A stretch of DNA of 64,000 bases from Bacilliculturomica massiliensis. Its GTDB lineage: Bacteria > Bacillota > Clostridia > Peptostreptococcales > Anaerovoracaceae. Where the stretch lies: contig NZ_LR027601.1 of the NCBI RefSeq assembly GCF_900605495.1, positions 62,001 to 126,000 on the forward strand, given 5' to 3'. Under the pieces are notes generated by a model. The model was not told where the DNA came from. It did not search any database and was given only the letters and a program-made list of their open reading frames with translations. Positions 32,618 to 42,340 of this stretch are shown one piece after another (position 1 is the stretch's first letter; each line of letters opens with the position of its first letter). The position numbers and the translations under genes are program-made.

Positions 32618-35575
32618 TCATACCATAGAAGGATCGATGGCGCCGCCGGATGGAACGCCGGGATCGGGCACATCGGGATCGGTCACGCCGGGATCCGGCG
32701 GAGTCTCCGCTTTGGTAATTTTAAGGGTATAGGTCTTCGAGTCGCCGTTTGAGGTGACCGTGAAGGGAATGTCGCCGGCCTGAGTGATCTTGAGCGGCAG
32801 GGAACCGCTTCCGTGGAGCGGTCCGGCCGCCAGATCGGCGCTTGGATCCACAGATTCGATGTAGACGTCCACATCTCCCGCGTCGGCGGGTATCTCGTAG
32901 CTGTAGCTGGAACTGCCCTTGAGGATCGTTCCGCCGGCGACCACGGATTTCAGATCCGTGTTGCCCGCGACTTTGATCGTCAGCTTGTAGGTGGTGTCCA
33001 GAGCGCCGCTTTTGCTGGAGACGATGGTGCAGGTAGTCTCCGATCTGCTAAGTCTGACGGTATTCTGAGCCGTGCCGTCGCTGAGAACGCCGTTTACCGT
33101 AGTGCGTCCGCCGGAGGTGGAGGCGGAGACCACCGCTTCCTCCGATCCGAAGGGTACGGTCAGAGTGTAGGAGGTATCGCCGGTCTTGAGAGGCACCGGA
33201 TAGTTTTTGCCGCCGCTGAACACTGTCAGATCGGAAAGGGCGGAGGCCGGAGTGCCGGAGTTGGTGGAGGCGGTCTTCACTGCCACAGCCGAATTATTGT
33301 AGGCGGAGGAAGAAGGCGCCAAAACTGCGCATACCTTGTAAGACGTATTCACGCTGAGCCCCGTAAATCTGCCGATCTCCTTGGCGGTGTTGGCCGACAC
33401 GGCGGCGCTGATCTTGCTGATGGCCGGATTGCCCGAGGAATCCTTGCCGCTGATGATCTGAGCCGCTGTGGGCGTGCCCGCGCCGGAGGAGAGGAGCACT
33501 GCGTGGATGGTGCCGGCTACGCTTCCGGAAGCCGACACGGTGATGCTGTTGTCTCCGCCGCTGGCCGTCAGGCTGATGGAAGGCGTGTTGGAGAGCGAAG
33601 CGGTGGTAAAGGTCACGGAGGAAGCAGGCACCGCCGTCTCGTTGCTGCCGGTCCGCAGCGACTTGGAATTCACCCCCAGGTAATACTTCGTGCCGGGATC
33701 CAGGTTAGAGGATGGATCGATAGTAATGACCTTCTTTGCGCTGTCGATGCTGCCGGAGAAGGCCACCTTCGTGCCGGAGCTGTTGTTTTTGCGCAGCGTG
33801 ATAATGTCGGAGATGTCGCTGTTTTTGATGGTCGTCCGGTCGTAGGTGATCATCTTTTCGGAAAAACGGACGGTCAGATTGCTGCCGACGGCCACATTGG
33901 TAGCCCCGTTCTTGGGCGTGTAGCTGGCGTATCCCTCGTAACTGTCCCCGGTGGTGAAGTAGGTGGAAAACGCGTCGTTTCCGTCGCCGTCCTCATCCTT
34001 GAATTCATTTTTATCTATGACCACGTAGTACTTGGTGTCCGTGTCAAGATCGCTGTCCGGCGTTATGGTGATGACTTTTTTCGCCGAATTGATAGAGGCG
34101 GTAAAAGCTACGCTGGAGCCGGATTCCGTCTTCCTGCGCAGTTCAATGATGTTTTTTAGATCGCTGCTGCCGATGGCGCCGCCTTTATAGAGCTTCAGCG
34201 CGCTGTTGAAGGTGAGGGTGATCTTTTTGTCCACCGCTACTCCCGTAGCGCCTTTTTTGGGGTCGGGGGTGACGGAAAGGGTCTCGTCCGCCAGAGCCGG
34301 GGATCTGGTAACGCCGGAACTGACGGTGACAGAGCCCGGCTTCTTTTCGTAGGTGACGTCGTTGGCGCTGACATGCATTTTCGTTACGGCGCCGGAACCG
34401 TGGAAGCTGGACTGAGCGGCCACGTCGGCCAGGGCGATGGTCGCGCCGCTGTCCACCGTGATATCCGCCTCCCGGGCGGAGGAACTGACGGTGAGCGTGT
34501 CGATCCTGCCGGAGGCCAGACGCACGTCGCAGGAGGCGCCGTCCGCCGTGACGGAAGGAAAGCTGCCTTTCAGCGTAATATCGGCGTTCTTTACGACAGT
34601 GATATTCTGGAATCCAGCGCCGTAGGTCTCGTCGCCGGAAAGACTGGAAGTCTCCAGCGTAGCGCTGTTGGCGGCGGAGAGAGATTTGACCGAGGTGACG
34701 CCTTTGGCCAGAACGCGGACCGCTCCCGACGACTTCTGAACGACGGCCTGCGCCACGCGGCTGTCGGAAAGGGTGACGGTGCTCGTGCCGCCGCCTTCTA
34801 CGTTGAGCGTGCCCAGCACCACGCAGCCGGAGAGGGACGCGTCGCCGTCGCCAACATTCCTGCTGATGGTCACCCCGTTGGAGTAGATCGCATTGGACAG
34901 TTTCGTTCCGCTTTTCGTCACGTCGGGGTCTTTGGTCACGATGTTCTCCTTATCAAGGATCTTTGCGATAAGGGTGGCCGCCATGGCGCGGGTCATGGTG
35001 TCCTGCGGATGGAGCGCGCCGTCGGAGTAAGTAGTGATATACCCCTTGCCCACGATGTACTCCATGGCGGATTTCGCCCAGCTGTCCACGGACTTGTAGT
35101 CCGGATAACCTGACAGAGATCTGTTGTAACCTGCCACGGGAACGACCAGAGAGAGCATGATGGCCGCCTCCTGTCTGGATATGCTCTTGTCCGGGCCGAA
35201 GGTGCCGTTGGAATAACCGGATACGTATCCGGCCGCCACAGCCCGGGTGATGTCCCCGTAGAACCAGTCGTTTCTGTTCACATCGCTGAAGGACACGGAG
35301 GCGGTGCCTGTATTTCCGAGAGCCTGATTGAGCATGTGGCTGAATTCTGCCCTGGTAACGGGATTGTCAGGACGGAATTCACCGTTTTCATAACCGCTGA
35401 CGATGCCGGCGCCAATGGCCTTTTCTATGTAGGACTGGGCCCAGTGTCCCTTGACGTCCCGCGGTGTTCCGGCCGCAAAGACCGCGGAGCCTGAAAGTCC
35501 TGCCGCCCCCGCCGACAGAACCAGCGCCGCTGTCAGCAGAGCGCAGCACGAACTTCGGATTCGATTCCTCTTCAT
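32618..35575 (-). CDS. SLH-domain surface protein with Ig-like and cadherin-like domains
   Basis: 985 residues with a signal peptide (SSCCALLTAALVLSAGAAGL), three SLH modules (about residues 38-220; DVKGHWAQSYIEKAIGAGIV), the same beta-rich middle region as its paralogue (SNAIYSNGVTISRNV and following), two SbsA-type Ig-like repeats, then modules of the cadherin-like beta-sandwich type (LSDLTVFSGGKNYPVPL; TYKLTIKVAG; TYTLKITKAE). It ends in a Pro-rich tail (PDPGVTDPDVPDPGVPSGG). RBS AAGGGGG. The two SLH genes clearly share ancestry in the first 430 residues and differ after that, suggesting duplication followed by domain replacement. Confidence 0.93.
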   Translation of the reverse strand: MKRNRIRSSCCALLTAALVLSAGAAGLSGSAVFAAGTPRDVKGHWAQSYIEKAIGAGIVSGYENGEFRPDNPVTRAEFSHMLNQALGNTGTASVSFSDVNRNDWFYGDITRAVAAGYVSGYSNGTFGPDKSISRQEAAIMLSLVVPVAGYNRSLSGYPDYKSVDSWAKSAMEYIVGKGYITTYSDGALHPQDTMTRAMAATLIAKILDKENIVTKDPDVTKSGTKLSNAIYSNGVTISRNVGDGDASLSGCVVLGTLNVEGGGTSTVTLSDSRVAQAVVQKSSGAVRVLAKGVTSVKSLSAANSATLETSSLSGDETYGAGFQNITVVKNADITLKGSFPSVTADGASCDVRLASGRIDTLTVSSSAREADITVDSGATIALADVAAQSSFHGSGAVTKMHVSANDVTYEKKPGSVTVSSGVTRSPALADETLSVTPDPKKGATGVAVDKKITLTFNSALKLYKGGAIGSSDLKNIIELRRKTESGSSVAFTASINSAKKVITITPDSDLDTDTKYYVVIDKNEFKDEDGDGNDAFSTYFTTGDSYEGYASYTPKNGATNVAVGSNLTVRFSEKMITYDRTTIKNSDISDIITLRKNNSSGTKVAFSGSIDSAKKVITIDPSSNLDPGTKYYLGVNSKSLRTGSNETAVPASSVTFTTASLSNTPSISLTASGGDNSITVSASGSVAGTIHAVLLSSGAGTPTAAQIISGKDSSGNPAISKISAAVSANTAKEIGRFTGLSVNTSYKVCAVLAPSSSAYNNSAVAVKTASTNSGTPASALSDLTVFSGGKNYPVPLKTGDTSYTLTVPFGSEEAVVSASTSGGRTTVNGVLSDGTAQNTVRLSRSETTCTIVSSKSGALDTTYKLTIKVAGNTDLKSVVAGGTILKGSSSYSYEIPADAGDVDVYIESVDPSADLAAGPLHGSGSLPLKITQAGDIPFTVTSNGDSKTYTLKITKAETPPDPGVTDPDVPDPGVPSGGAIDPSMV

Positions 35576-35721
35576 ATGTGTTTTCCCCCTTCTTACACTG
35601 CACGGCCGGCGCCGTGCCTGTCTTAACCGTTATAGATCCACTTTATTTCTGATGCGTTTGCCGCATCCATTTCTCAGATCTGCACAGAATGTACGGTGCA
35701 GATCCCATCCCTGTTACCATC

Positions 35722-35773
35722 AATATAACATCGGCGGCAGGAGAATACAATCGCTGTAACCGGAATGTAATGT
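35722..35773 (-). promoter_or_regulatory. Promoter and tandem operator of the second SLH gene
   Basis: On the minus strand TTGTAT (35745-35750), 17-nt spacer, TATATT (35722-35727). TGTAA cores at 35755-35759 and 35766-35770 (11-bp period) stand 5 nt from the -35, exactly as before the other SLH gene, and GGAATGTAATGT is shared. One regulator probably controls both surface proteins. Confidence 0.72.
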
Positions 35774-35802
35774 TGCAAAGAACGCTGTTTTTAATGTATA
35801 AT
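35773..35802 (+). promoter_or_regulatory. Promoter of the lipoprotein-ECF operon
   Basis: TTGCAA (35773-35778), 18-nt spacer, TATAAT (35797-35802). Its -35 abuts the tandem operator of the divergent SLH gene, so a regulator bound there could affect both directions. About 200 nt of leader follow in which I see no feature. Confidence 0.65.
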
Positions 35803-36006
35803 GAGAAAGCAGGTCTGTTGCCGGTGCTGGGGCCTTGTCCCCACAGGGCCTGGACACGGCAGAGGACGGCGCCGGCGGAAAAGGGCCGGAGCCGGAGACA
35901 GGCGGGGAGAGACAGGTGAAGGCTGATGGGGCCGATCGACGGAACGAAACTGACTGTACAGTAACGACAGAATAAAATCGAGATAAACAGATAGGGAGGT
36001 CTGCGG

Positions 36007-36957
36007 ATGGACAGTCTGAAAAAGACACTGCTGCTGGTGCTGGCGCTTCTCATCGCGGCGGGACTGTTTTATGGATGCGGGAAACGGCCGGAGGCCATTG
36101 AAGCTGAATTTGCGGAAATGATCGGCGCGGAAAAGGTAACGCCGGAGGGCATGAGCGAGGCCGCCGAATATATGGAGAAGTATCTGCATAAACTGGATCG
36201 GGAAAAGGCCGGTCACATGCTTGTGGCCTACGAAGAATTTGCCACCAGATATATCAACACGGACTCTGATCAGACGCAGGTGCAGTCGCTGCTGCCCTTT
36301 GCGGACGGGAAGACGGGACTGATCACCGTGGACAAGATCAAGAAGGACCAGAAAGCGAAGGCGTATTTCGACAGGCTCACCGACTCTTATGTGCGGGTCT
36401 GTTCGTACGAGGGGAAAATCGTGCTGCAGGTGGACTATGAGCGTCTGGGCGACGAGTTCGGCGGGGACGTTCTGCCGGCGGTGCGGGATCTTTACGGGAT
36501 CAAAGCCGTGATCAACAAAAAACCTGCCACGGTCAACGCCACCCTGCAGATTACATACGAGGAACTGCTGCGGCGCGCGGCCGCCGTGGAGGCGCTCATC
36601 GTGGACAACAGGGAAGAGGAACTGATCGCGGAGGACGCCCGGTGGCTGTATTCCAGCTATCTGAACATGATATTGGCGGGAACCACCAATTCGCCGGTGT
36701 TCAGCTATGAGACGGGAGAATTTTCAGAGAAGGCGCGGACGGCATATTCCAATTTCGTAAAAGAGAATCCCGATCTGACGCTCACCTGGGCCATCAGCGA
36801 GTATTTCCGTTATTTAAATCAGATCGATTTTACGATGAATTATAAGGACAGCGAAATGAGCAAGGCGTTTTTCGACAACTGCGCGCGCATTGTGTCCGAA
36901 ACAGAAAAGAGAGTATATCAAACAGATGGAACCGAAGCGGATGGAACCGATAATTAA
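36007..36957 (+). CDS. Putative lipoprotein of unknown function
   Basis: 316 residues with a signal peptide (LKKTLLLVLALLIAAGLFYGC) ending in a lipobox Cys, so it is predicted on the outer face of the membrane. The mature part is acidic and mostly helical (EAEFAEMIGAEKVTPEGMSEAAEYMEKYL; ITYEELLRRAAAVEALIVDN). No family recognised. RBS GGGAGG. Its 3' end overlaps the ecfA1 coding region by about 30 nt in another frame, so it is translationally coupled to the ECF transporter genes and could be an accessory extracytoplasmic component. Confidence 0.7.
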   Translation: MDSLKKTLLLVLALLIAAGLFYGCGKRPEAIEAEFAEMIGAEKVTPEGMSEAAEYMEKYLHKLDREKAGHMLVAYEEFATRYINTDSDQTQVQSLLPFADGKTGLITVDKIKKDQKAKAYFDRLTDSYVRVCSYEGKIVLQVDYERLGDEFGGDVLPAVRDLYGIKAVINKKPATVNATLQITYEELLRRAAAVEALIVDNREEELIAEDARWLYSSYLNMILAGTTNSPVFSYETGEFSEKARTAYSNFVKENPDLTLTWAISEYFRYLNQIDFTMNYKDSEMSKAFFDNCARIVSETEKRVYQTDGTEADGTDN

Positions 36958-37777
36958 GATAGAGGATCTGGTATTTGATTATCAGAGCGACGAGGACGGA
37001 GGAACGGTAACGGCGGTAGATCACGTGAGTCTGGATGTGGAGCGGGGAAGCTTCACGGCGGTGATCGGCCGGAACGGTTCGGGAAAGTCCACCCTGGCAA
37101 AGAACGTGAACGCGCTGCTGCTGCCCAGCGGCGGGGCGGTGTACGTGAACGGATACAGTACTGCTGATGAAGACAAGCTGTGGGAGATCCGCCGGACGGC
37201 GGGTATGGTTTTTCAAAACCCGGATAACCAGCTTGTCTCTTCCATTGTGGAGGACGATGTGGCTTTCGGGCCGGAAAACCTGGGAGTGGAGCCGGCGGAG
37301 ATCCGTCTGCGGGTGGATGAGGCTCTGCGGGCGGTGAACATGTACCAGTACAGGAAAAAGGCGCCCCACCTTCTCTCAGGCGGACAGAAGCAGCGGGTAG
37401 CCATCGCCGGCGTGGCGGCCATGCGGCCGGAATGCATCATTCTGGACGAACCCACGGCCATGCTGGATCCTCTGGGGCGGAAGGAAGTGATGGATATCAT
37501 CCGGAAGCTGCACGCCGAGGGGATCACGATCCTTCTGATCACGCATTTCATGGAAGAAGCCGCCCAGGCGGACCGGGTGGTCATCATGGACCGGGGAAGG
37601 CTGGCGCTTTCCGGCACGCCGGAAGAGGTCTTCTCTCATCGGGAAGAGATCCGGGATATGAGCCTGGACGTTCCGTTTGCCGTGGAGTTGGCGGATCGTC
37701 TGAGAAAGAAAGGCGCGGCGCTTCCGGAGGGGATCATCTGTGAGGAAGGGCTGGTAAACTGCTTATGCCGATTGTAA
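36926..37777 (+). CDS. ecfA1: Energy-coupling factor transporter ATPase 1
   Basis: 283 residues from [19 protein letters not shown] (alternative ATG at 36941; the start lies inside the preceding gene). Walker [17 protein letters not shown]-loop [27 protein letters not shown] (diagnostic of EcfA), signature [15 protein letters not shown], Walker [14 protein letters not shown] and switch His in [10 protein letters not shown]. It pairs with EcfA2 to power vitamin uptake through EcfT and exchangeable S components. It overlaps ecfA2 by 13 nt. Confidence 0.94.
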   Translation: MEPKRMEPIIKIEDLVFDYQSDEDGGTVTAVDHVSLDVERGSFTAVIGRNGSGKSTLAKNVNALLLPSGGAVYVNGYSTADEDKLWEIRRTAGMVFQNPDNQLVSSIVEDDVAFGPENLGVEPAEIRLRVDEALRAVNMYQYRKKAPHLLSGGQKQRVAIAGVAAMRPECIILDEPTAMLDPLGRKEVMDIIRKLHAEGITILLITHFMEEAAQADRVVIMDRGRLALSGTPEEVFSHREEIRDMSLDVPFAVELADRLRKKGAALPEGIICEEGLVNCLCRL

Positions 37778-38649
37778 TAGAAGTAAAAAATCTGACGCAT
37801 ATCTACGGGGCAGGCATGCCCTTTGAGACCGTGGCGCTGGACGATATCAGCTTTTCTATCGAAACGGGGGAGTTCGTGGCGCTGATCGGCCACACCGGTT
37901 CGGGGAAATCGACGCTGATCCAGCATCTGAACGGACTTTTGCCGCCTTCCTCGGGAAAGATCTTTGTGGAGGACAGGGATATTACGGAAAAGGGCGTCCG
38001 CATGTGGGATATCCGCAGAAAGATCGGCCTGGTGTTTCAGTATCCGGAGTATCAGCTTTTCGAGGAGACTGTGGCGAAAGACGTAATGTTCGGTCCGAAA
38101 AACCTGGGACTTTCGGAGGAAGAGGCGGAGGAACGGGCCCGGGCGGCCGTGGAGCTGGTGGGTCTGCCCTGGGACGAGATCAGGGAACGGTCTCCCTTCG
38201 CGCTGTCGGGTGGACAGCGGCGGCGGGTGGCCATCGCCGGCGTCATCGCCATGGAGCCGGCGGTGCTCATTCTGGATGAACCCACGGCGGGGCTGGACCC
38301 CAAGGCTCACAGCGATATTCTGCATATGGTGGAGACCATACGGGCGGAGCGGGGGATCACGATCATTCTGGTCTCACATAATATGGAAGATGTGGCCCGC
38401 CTGGCAGACAAGGTCCTGGTCATGGACAGCGGACGGCTGGCCATGTGCGGGACGCCTGCGGAGGTCTTCTCCCGGGCGGAAGAACTGTCGGAGCTGGGGC
38501 TCTCGCTGCCTGCGCCGGCGGAGTTCATGAACCGGCTGGCCGCGGCGGCGGCAGAACGGGGAATGGAGCCGCCCCAATGCGGCGCGCTCACCGCCGATCA
38601 GGCGGAGGAGGCCGTGCTGGCCTGGCTCAGAGAGACTGGCCGCCTGTGA
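37765..38649 (+). CDS. ecfA2: Energy-coupling factor transporter ATPase 2
   Basis: 294 residues. Walker [20 protein letters not shown]-loop [27 protein letters not shown], signature [18 protein letters not shown], Walker [14 protein letters not shown] and switch His [13 protein letters not shown]. The Tyr-rich Q-loop ([11 protein letters not shown]) distinguishes EcfA2 from EcfA1. It overlaps ecfA1 by 13 nt. Confidence 0.94.
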   Translation: MPIVIEVKNLTHIYGAGMPFETVALDDISFSIETGEFVALIGHTGSGKSTLIQHLNGLLPPSSGKIFVEDRDITEKGVRMWDIRRKIGLVFQYPEYQLFEETVAKDVMFGPKNLGLSEEEAEERARAAVELVGLPWDEIRERSPFALSGGQRRRVAIAGVIAMEPAVLILDEPTAGLDPKAHSDILHMVETIRAERGITIILVSHNMEDVARLADKVLVMDSGRLAMCGTPAEVFSRAEELSELGLSLPAPAEFMNRLAAAAAERGMEPPQCGALTADQAEEAVLAWLRETGRL

Positions 38650-38713
38650 GCAGACGGCGTGACCCATTCATACAGTTGCAACGATTCGTTATAAAGAATA
38701 GATTGGAAGTAAC

Positions 38714-39547
38714 ATGCTGAGAGATATTACGCTGGGCCAGTACTATCCGGGAGAATCCTGGATCCACAGGCTGGATCCAAGGGTGAAGATTTTAGGGACG
38801 TTCGTCTATCTCATCTCCCTGTTTCTGGTGAAAGATTTCTGGGGATTCCTGTTTTCGGTGATCTGTCTGGGAGTCTGTATCAAAGTTTCCCGGGTACCGC
38901 TGAAATTTATGCTCCGGGGACTGAAACCCATTTTTTTCATCATACTGTTTACCTTCGTCATCAACATGTTTATGACGCGGGGGACCACGCTGTGGGAACT
39001 GGGATTTCTGAAAATTACCAGGGAAGGGCTGTACAACGCCTTTTTCATGGCAGCCAGACTGATCCTGCTGATCATCGGCTCGTCCCTGCTGACGCTGACC
39101 ACAAAGCCCATCAGTCTCACAGACGGAGTGGAAAAGCTGCTCTCGCCGCTGAGGCGTTTCGGCGTACCTGCCCATGAGCTGGCCATGATGATGACCATCG
39201 CGCTGCGGTTCATACCCACGCTGCTTGAAGAGACGGACAAGATCATGAAAGCGCAGATGGCCAGGGGAGCGGATTTTGAGAGCGGAAACCTGTTCCATCG
39301 GGCAAAGAGCCTGATCCCTCTGCTGGTGCCGCTGTTTATCAGCGCTTTTCGCATCGCCACCGATCTGGCCATGGCCATGGAGGCCCGGTGTTATCGGGGA
39401 GGAGATCAGCGCACGCGCATGCACGGCATGAGACTGGGAGGAAGGGACGCCGCGGCAGGGACGCTGCTGACTCTCTATCTTGCCGCGATCGTCTTTCAGG
39501 CGTACGCCTGGCCGCTGATCGCCCCTGTGGTCCGGCAGGCGGTCTGA
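38714..39547 (+). CDS. ecfT: Energy-coupling factor transporter transmembrane protein EcfT
   Basis: 277 residues. N-terminal LGQYYPGESWIHRLDPRVKILGTFVYLISLFLV, several membrane segments and the cytoplasmic coupling helices with Ala-Arg-Gly motifs (MKAQMARGADFES; AMEARCYRGGDQRTR). It links the two ATPases to S components. It starts 64 nt after ecfA2 with only a weak RBS. Confidence 0.94.
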   Translation: MLRDITLGQYYPGESWIHRLDPRVKILGTFVYLISLFLVKDFWGFLFSVICLGVCIKVSRVPLKFMLRGLKPIFFIILFTFVINMFMTRGTTLWELGFLKITREGLYNAFFMAARLILLIIGSSLLTLTTKPISLTDGVEKLLSPLRRFGVPAHELAMMMTIALRFIPTLLEETDKIMKAQMARGADFESGNLFHRAKSLIPLLVPLFISAFRIATDLAMAMEARCYRGGDQRTRMHGMRLGGRDAAAGTLLTLYLAAIVFQAYAWPLIAPVVRQAV

Positions 39548-39662
39548 CAGACGGAGACGGCGGCGGCAGGAGCCGCCCTGCAAATTTAATATGAAGCAAA
39601 CCGGAAAAGTAGAGGTGACATTATACTGATCCTGTTTGGAATAAAGAAAGGAGTGTACCTTA

Positions 39663-40139
39663 ATGAAAGAAAAAGGGACAAATTTTTTAATCCAATCAGC
39701 AGTGATCGCCGCCCTCTACGCGGCGCTTACACTGGCGCTGGCGCCGTTCTCTTACGGCGTAATGCAGGTGAGAATATCGGAGGCGCTGACGGTGCTTCCG
39801 TTTTTTACACCGGCGGCGGTGCCGGGGCTGTTCGTGGGATGTCTGCTGGCCAATATCATCGGGCCTTACGGATTGGCCGATGTGATCGGGGGCAGCCTGA
39901 CAACGCTGATCGCGGCGTTCCTGTCCTACAAGCTGCGCGGCAGACCGCTGCTGGTACCCCTGCCGCCCGTGGCCGCAAACGGTCTGATCATGGGCTGCAT
40001 GCTGCATTATGTCTTCGGCGTTCCAGTGGCTCTGTGGGCCTGTATTCTGGGAGTTGCCCTGGGGGAACTGATCGCCTGCTACGGGATCGGCTATCCCCTT
40101 CTGAAATATTTGACCAGGTATCCGAATATATTTAGATAG
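39663..40139 (+). CDS. queT: QueT family ECF substrate-specificity (S) component
   Basis: 158 residues, about five to six membrane helices: FLIQSAVIAALYAALTLALAPFSYGVMQVRISEALTVLPFF is the hallmark N-terminus of the QueT family, followed by GLFVGCLLANIIGPYGLADVIGGSLTTLIAA. Predicted to bind a queuosine precursor (preQ0/preQ1 or queuine) for the ECF module encoded just upstream. RBS AAAGGAG. The 115-nt gap before it was checked for a preQ1 riboswitch and none was recognised. Confidence 0.9.
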   Translation: MKEKGTNFLIQSAVIAALYAALTLALAPFSYGVMQVRISEALTVLPFFTPAAVPGLFVGCLLANIIGPYGLADVIGGSLTTLIAAFLSYKLRGRPLLVPLPPVAANGLIMGCMLHYVFGVPVALWACILGVALGELIACYGIGYPLLKYLTRYPNIFR

Positions 40140-40251
40140 CGCGCCGCAGACCCGCGGCACAGGACGTAAACGCGTCCGGGGCGCATGGATTTGGCCTGGA
40201 CCGCCGGCCGGAGCGGCCGGCGGTCCGCGCCGGAAAATGGGGGAATCGAGT

Positions 40252-41622
40252 ATGAAAAACAGGACGCTGTTGACGCTGGTTCTTTTTCTTACGGCAGTGA
40301 TGCTGTTTTTTGTCATACTGCACGGGGGAAGGGACACTCTGCTTCAGCGGGAAAATGTGCTTACCGCTTCCGCCGGATTTCCCGCTACGGAGATGGGAGA
40401 GACGATCGCGGCGGTGGACGACGAGATCATGGACCCGAAGACTCCCATTCAGCTGAAATACAGCCGTTATCCCATCACTTACGTATATTTTGTCGTCGAT
40501 GAAGAGTCGATCCCTGTCTATTCATCGCCAAATAACGATAAACGTGTCGTGCGGCAGGCCGCTCAAATGGAGAAACTTTCCTATGTAGAGACCGTCACGC
40601 TGGAGCAGGACGGCGGTCAGGAAGTCTGGTATCACGTGTTCTGGTATGAGAACGGAGGGGGAGAAGTTCTGCCGGACGGCAGCGCGGAGGCGGCGGAGAA
40701 GCGCTTTGGATTTATTCCTGAGGGGAGCGCGGAAAAGCGCCGGCTGCGGGTGGATCTGATGGCGGAATATGTGAAAAAGGCAGAGACCTTCGCCTCCGGG
40801 GGCGGGATCACGCACATCTCAAATTATAAAAACGGCCACGGCAGGCCGCCCCAGTACAGGGGCGGGGATCAGGACGCACTGGGAAATCAGCGCAGCCAGA
40901 GCGCGCCGGGGTACGCGGATCCCACGGACAAAAGCGAGTTTGTCTATCTGGCCGACGGCACTCTGGTCCGGGTGTTGGAACCGGCGGTGGGGGCGGATGG
41001 AAGGCCTGTTTCCGGAGGGGAAGATCCACAGTTTCGCAAGGTGCTCAGCGCCAACGACGGAAAAACGTATTATGTTCCTCTGGCGTATCTGCCGGATACG
41101 GAAGCTCTTACAGAGCTGAAGAAAGTGGTGGTCATCGACCGGAACAACCAGAACGAGGCCGCCTTTGAAAAAGTCGGCGGAGCGGGTCCGGCAGACGGGA
41201 CCGGACTGGAGGGTGAAGCTGCGCCAATGGATGAGAACGGGCCGGCAGACGGGTGGGTCTGCGTGTCCCACACGCTGGCCACCACGGGAAAAAGCAGCCA
41301 GTACGCTGTTCCCACGCCGCTGGGCTTCTATATGATGATGGAGAAAAGGCCCCAATTTTACTACTACAAGGACGGCACCACACAGATCCAGGGCTACGCG
41401 CCCTATGTGCTGCGTTTCTGCGGCGGGGCCTACATACACGGCGTCCCCGTATCCTACGAATATAAAAACGGAAAGCGGATCACGCCGCCCATAAAGGAAT
41501 TTTCACCTACCATGGGCACCGTGCCGCTTTCCCACAAGTGCGTGAGGAACTACACGTCTCACGCGGAATTTCTCAGCAGCTGGTATGAGCCGGGGAAGAC
41601 CGCAGTGATCGTCATCGAATAG
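40252..41622 (+). CDS. L,D-transpeptidase (YkuD domain) with signal anchor
   Basis: 456 residues from MKNRTLLTLVLFLTAVMLFFVIL (N-terminal membrane anchor; RBS GGGGGAA). The long middle resembles an SH3-like wall-associated region (IPVYSSPNN...). The C-terminal YkuD domain has the His of GGAYIHGVPVSY and the nucleophile Cys430 in the motif SHKCVRN, where the canonical form is SHGC[IV]R. It would make 3-3 peptidoglycan cross-links outside the membrane. The Lys for Gly change just before the Cys is unusual but keeps His, Ser, Cys and Arg. Confidence 0.88.
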   Translation: MKNRTLLTLVLFLTAVMLFFVILHGGRDTLLQRENVLTASAGFPATEMGETIAAVDDEIMDPKTPIQLKYSRYPITYVYFVVDEESIPVYSSPNNDKRVVRQAAQMEKLSYVETVTLEQDGGQEVWYHVFWYENGGGEVLPDGSAEAAEKRFGFIPEGSAEKRRLRVDLMAEYVKKAETFASGGGITHISNYKNGHGRPPQYRGGDQDALGNQRSQSAPGYADPTDKSEFVYLADGTLVRVLEPAVGADGRPVSGGEDPQFRKVLSANDGKTYYVPLAYLPDTEALTELKKVVVIDRNNQNEAAFEKVGGAGPADGTGLEGEAAPMDENGPADGWVCVSHTLATTGKSSQYAVPTPLGFYMMMEKRPQFYYYKDGTTQIQGYAPYVLRFCGGAYIHGVPVSYEYKNGKRITPPIKEFSPTMGTVPLSHKCVRNYTSHAEFLSSWYEPGKTAVIVIE

Positions 41623-41653
41623 ACGGCCGCCCGCCGCAGACGGGACGCGGGAT

Positions 41654-42340
41654 CTACGTCTCGATGCTCTCGATCTCCGGTATATCTTCCAGAAGCCCCG
41701 TCATATCCGATGTGTCGAAGAGCTTGGGACATTTGACCAACAGCCGGACCTCCAGCACGCCGTCGCTCTGGCGGCTGATGCGCAGGCTGGTCACATCCAC
41801 TCCGTGTACCGAGGATATTTTGGACACCAGGGCCTCCGCGTGTTTCGGGTCGGACGCGTGCAGCACCACCACGCCGGACACTGGTTCGCGCACCAGTCTG
41901 GTGTTTTTGTGCAGCAGGATCTGAAACAGCAGGATCAGCAGCGTGACGCCGATGCCGGTGAGGTACATGCCTGCGCCGATGGCCACGCCGATGCCCACCG
42001 TCGCCCAGAGTCCCGCGGCGGTGGTGATGCCGCTGACGCTCTGTTTATTGCGGATAAAGATAACGCCGGCGCCCAGAAAACCGATGGAAGTGACTACGCC
42101 CGCCGCGATACGGGAGGGGTCAAGACCCACGCCCGGCATGGACAGCATGTCGGCGAAACCGTATTTTGAGACGATCATCATCAGCGCGGCGCCGATGGCC
42201 ACGATGAGATGGGTGCGGATCCCCGCCATCTTTAAGCGGTTTTCTCTTTCGTAACCGATGGCTGCACCGCAGATAGCCGCCAGAAACACGCGGCCGAAAT
42301 ATTCAAGCTGCAGCAGAACTGCCACATCGATCAGTTTCAT
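41654..42340 (-). CDS. MgtC/SapB family membrane protein
   Basis: 228 residues from MKLIDVAVLLQLEYFGRVFLAAICGAAIGYERENRLKMAGIRTHL (RBS GGGAGG). Four to five membrane segments with the family block GVVTSIGFLGAGVIFI and GLWATVGIGVAIGAG, followed by a cytoplasmic ACT-like C-terminal domain of about 80 residues (VVVLHASDPKHAEALVSKI; LEVRLLVKCPK). MgtC-like proteins affect Mg2+ or phosphate homeostasis. It converges on the L,D-transpeptidase gene with only 31 nt between and no clear terminator. Confidence 0.9.
   Translation of the reverse strand: MKLIDVAVLLQLEYFGRVFLAAICGAAIGYERENRLKMAGIRTHLIVAIGAALMMIVSKYGFADMLSMPGVGLDPSRIAAGVVTSIGFLGAGVIFIRNKQSVSGITTAAGLWATVGIGVAIGAGMYLTGIGVTLLILLFQILLHKNTRLVREPVSGVVVLHASDPKHAEALVSKISSVHGVDVTSLRISRQSDGVLEVRLLVKCPKLFDTSDMTGLLEDIPEIESIET

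Noticed and set aside
29244-34159. Long plus-strand open frames (29244-31283 and 32813-34159) opposite the SLH genes
   Set aside because: They are mirror frames of the repetitive SLH/Ig-like genes. Their repetitive translation follows the repeats, and they lack RBS and family matches.
39548-39662. preQ1 riboswitch before queT
   Set aside because: Expected for a queuosine-precursor importer, but the sequence does not fit preQ1-I, -II or -III patterns by eye.
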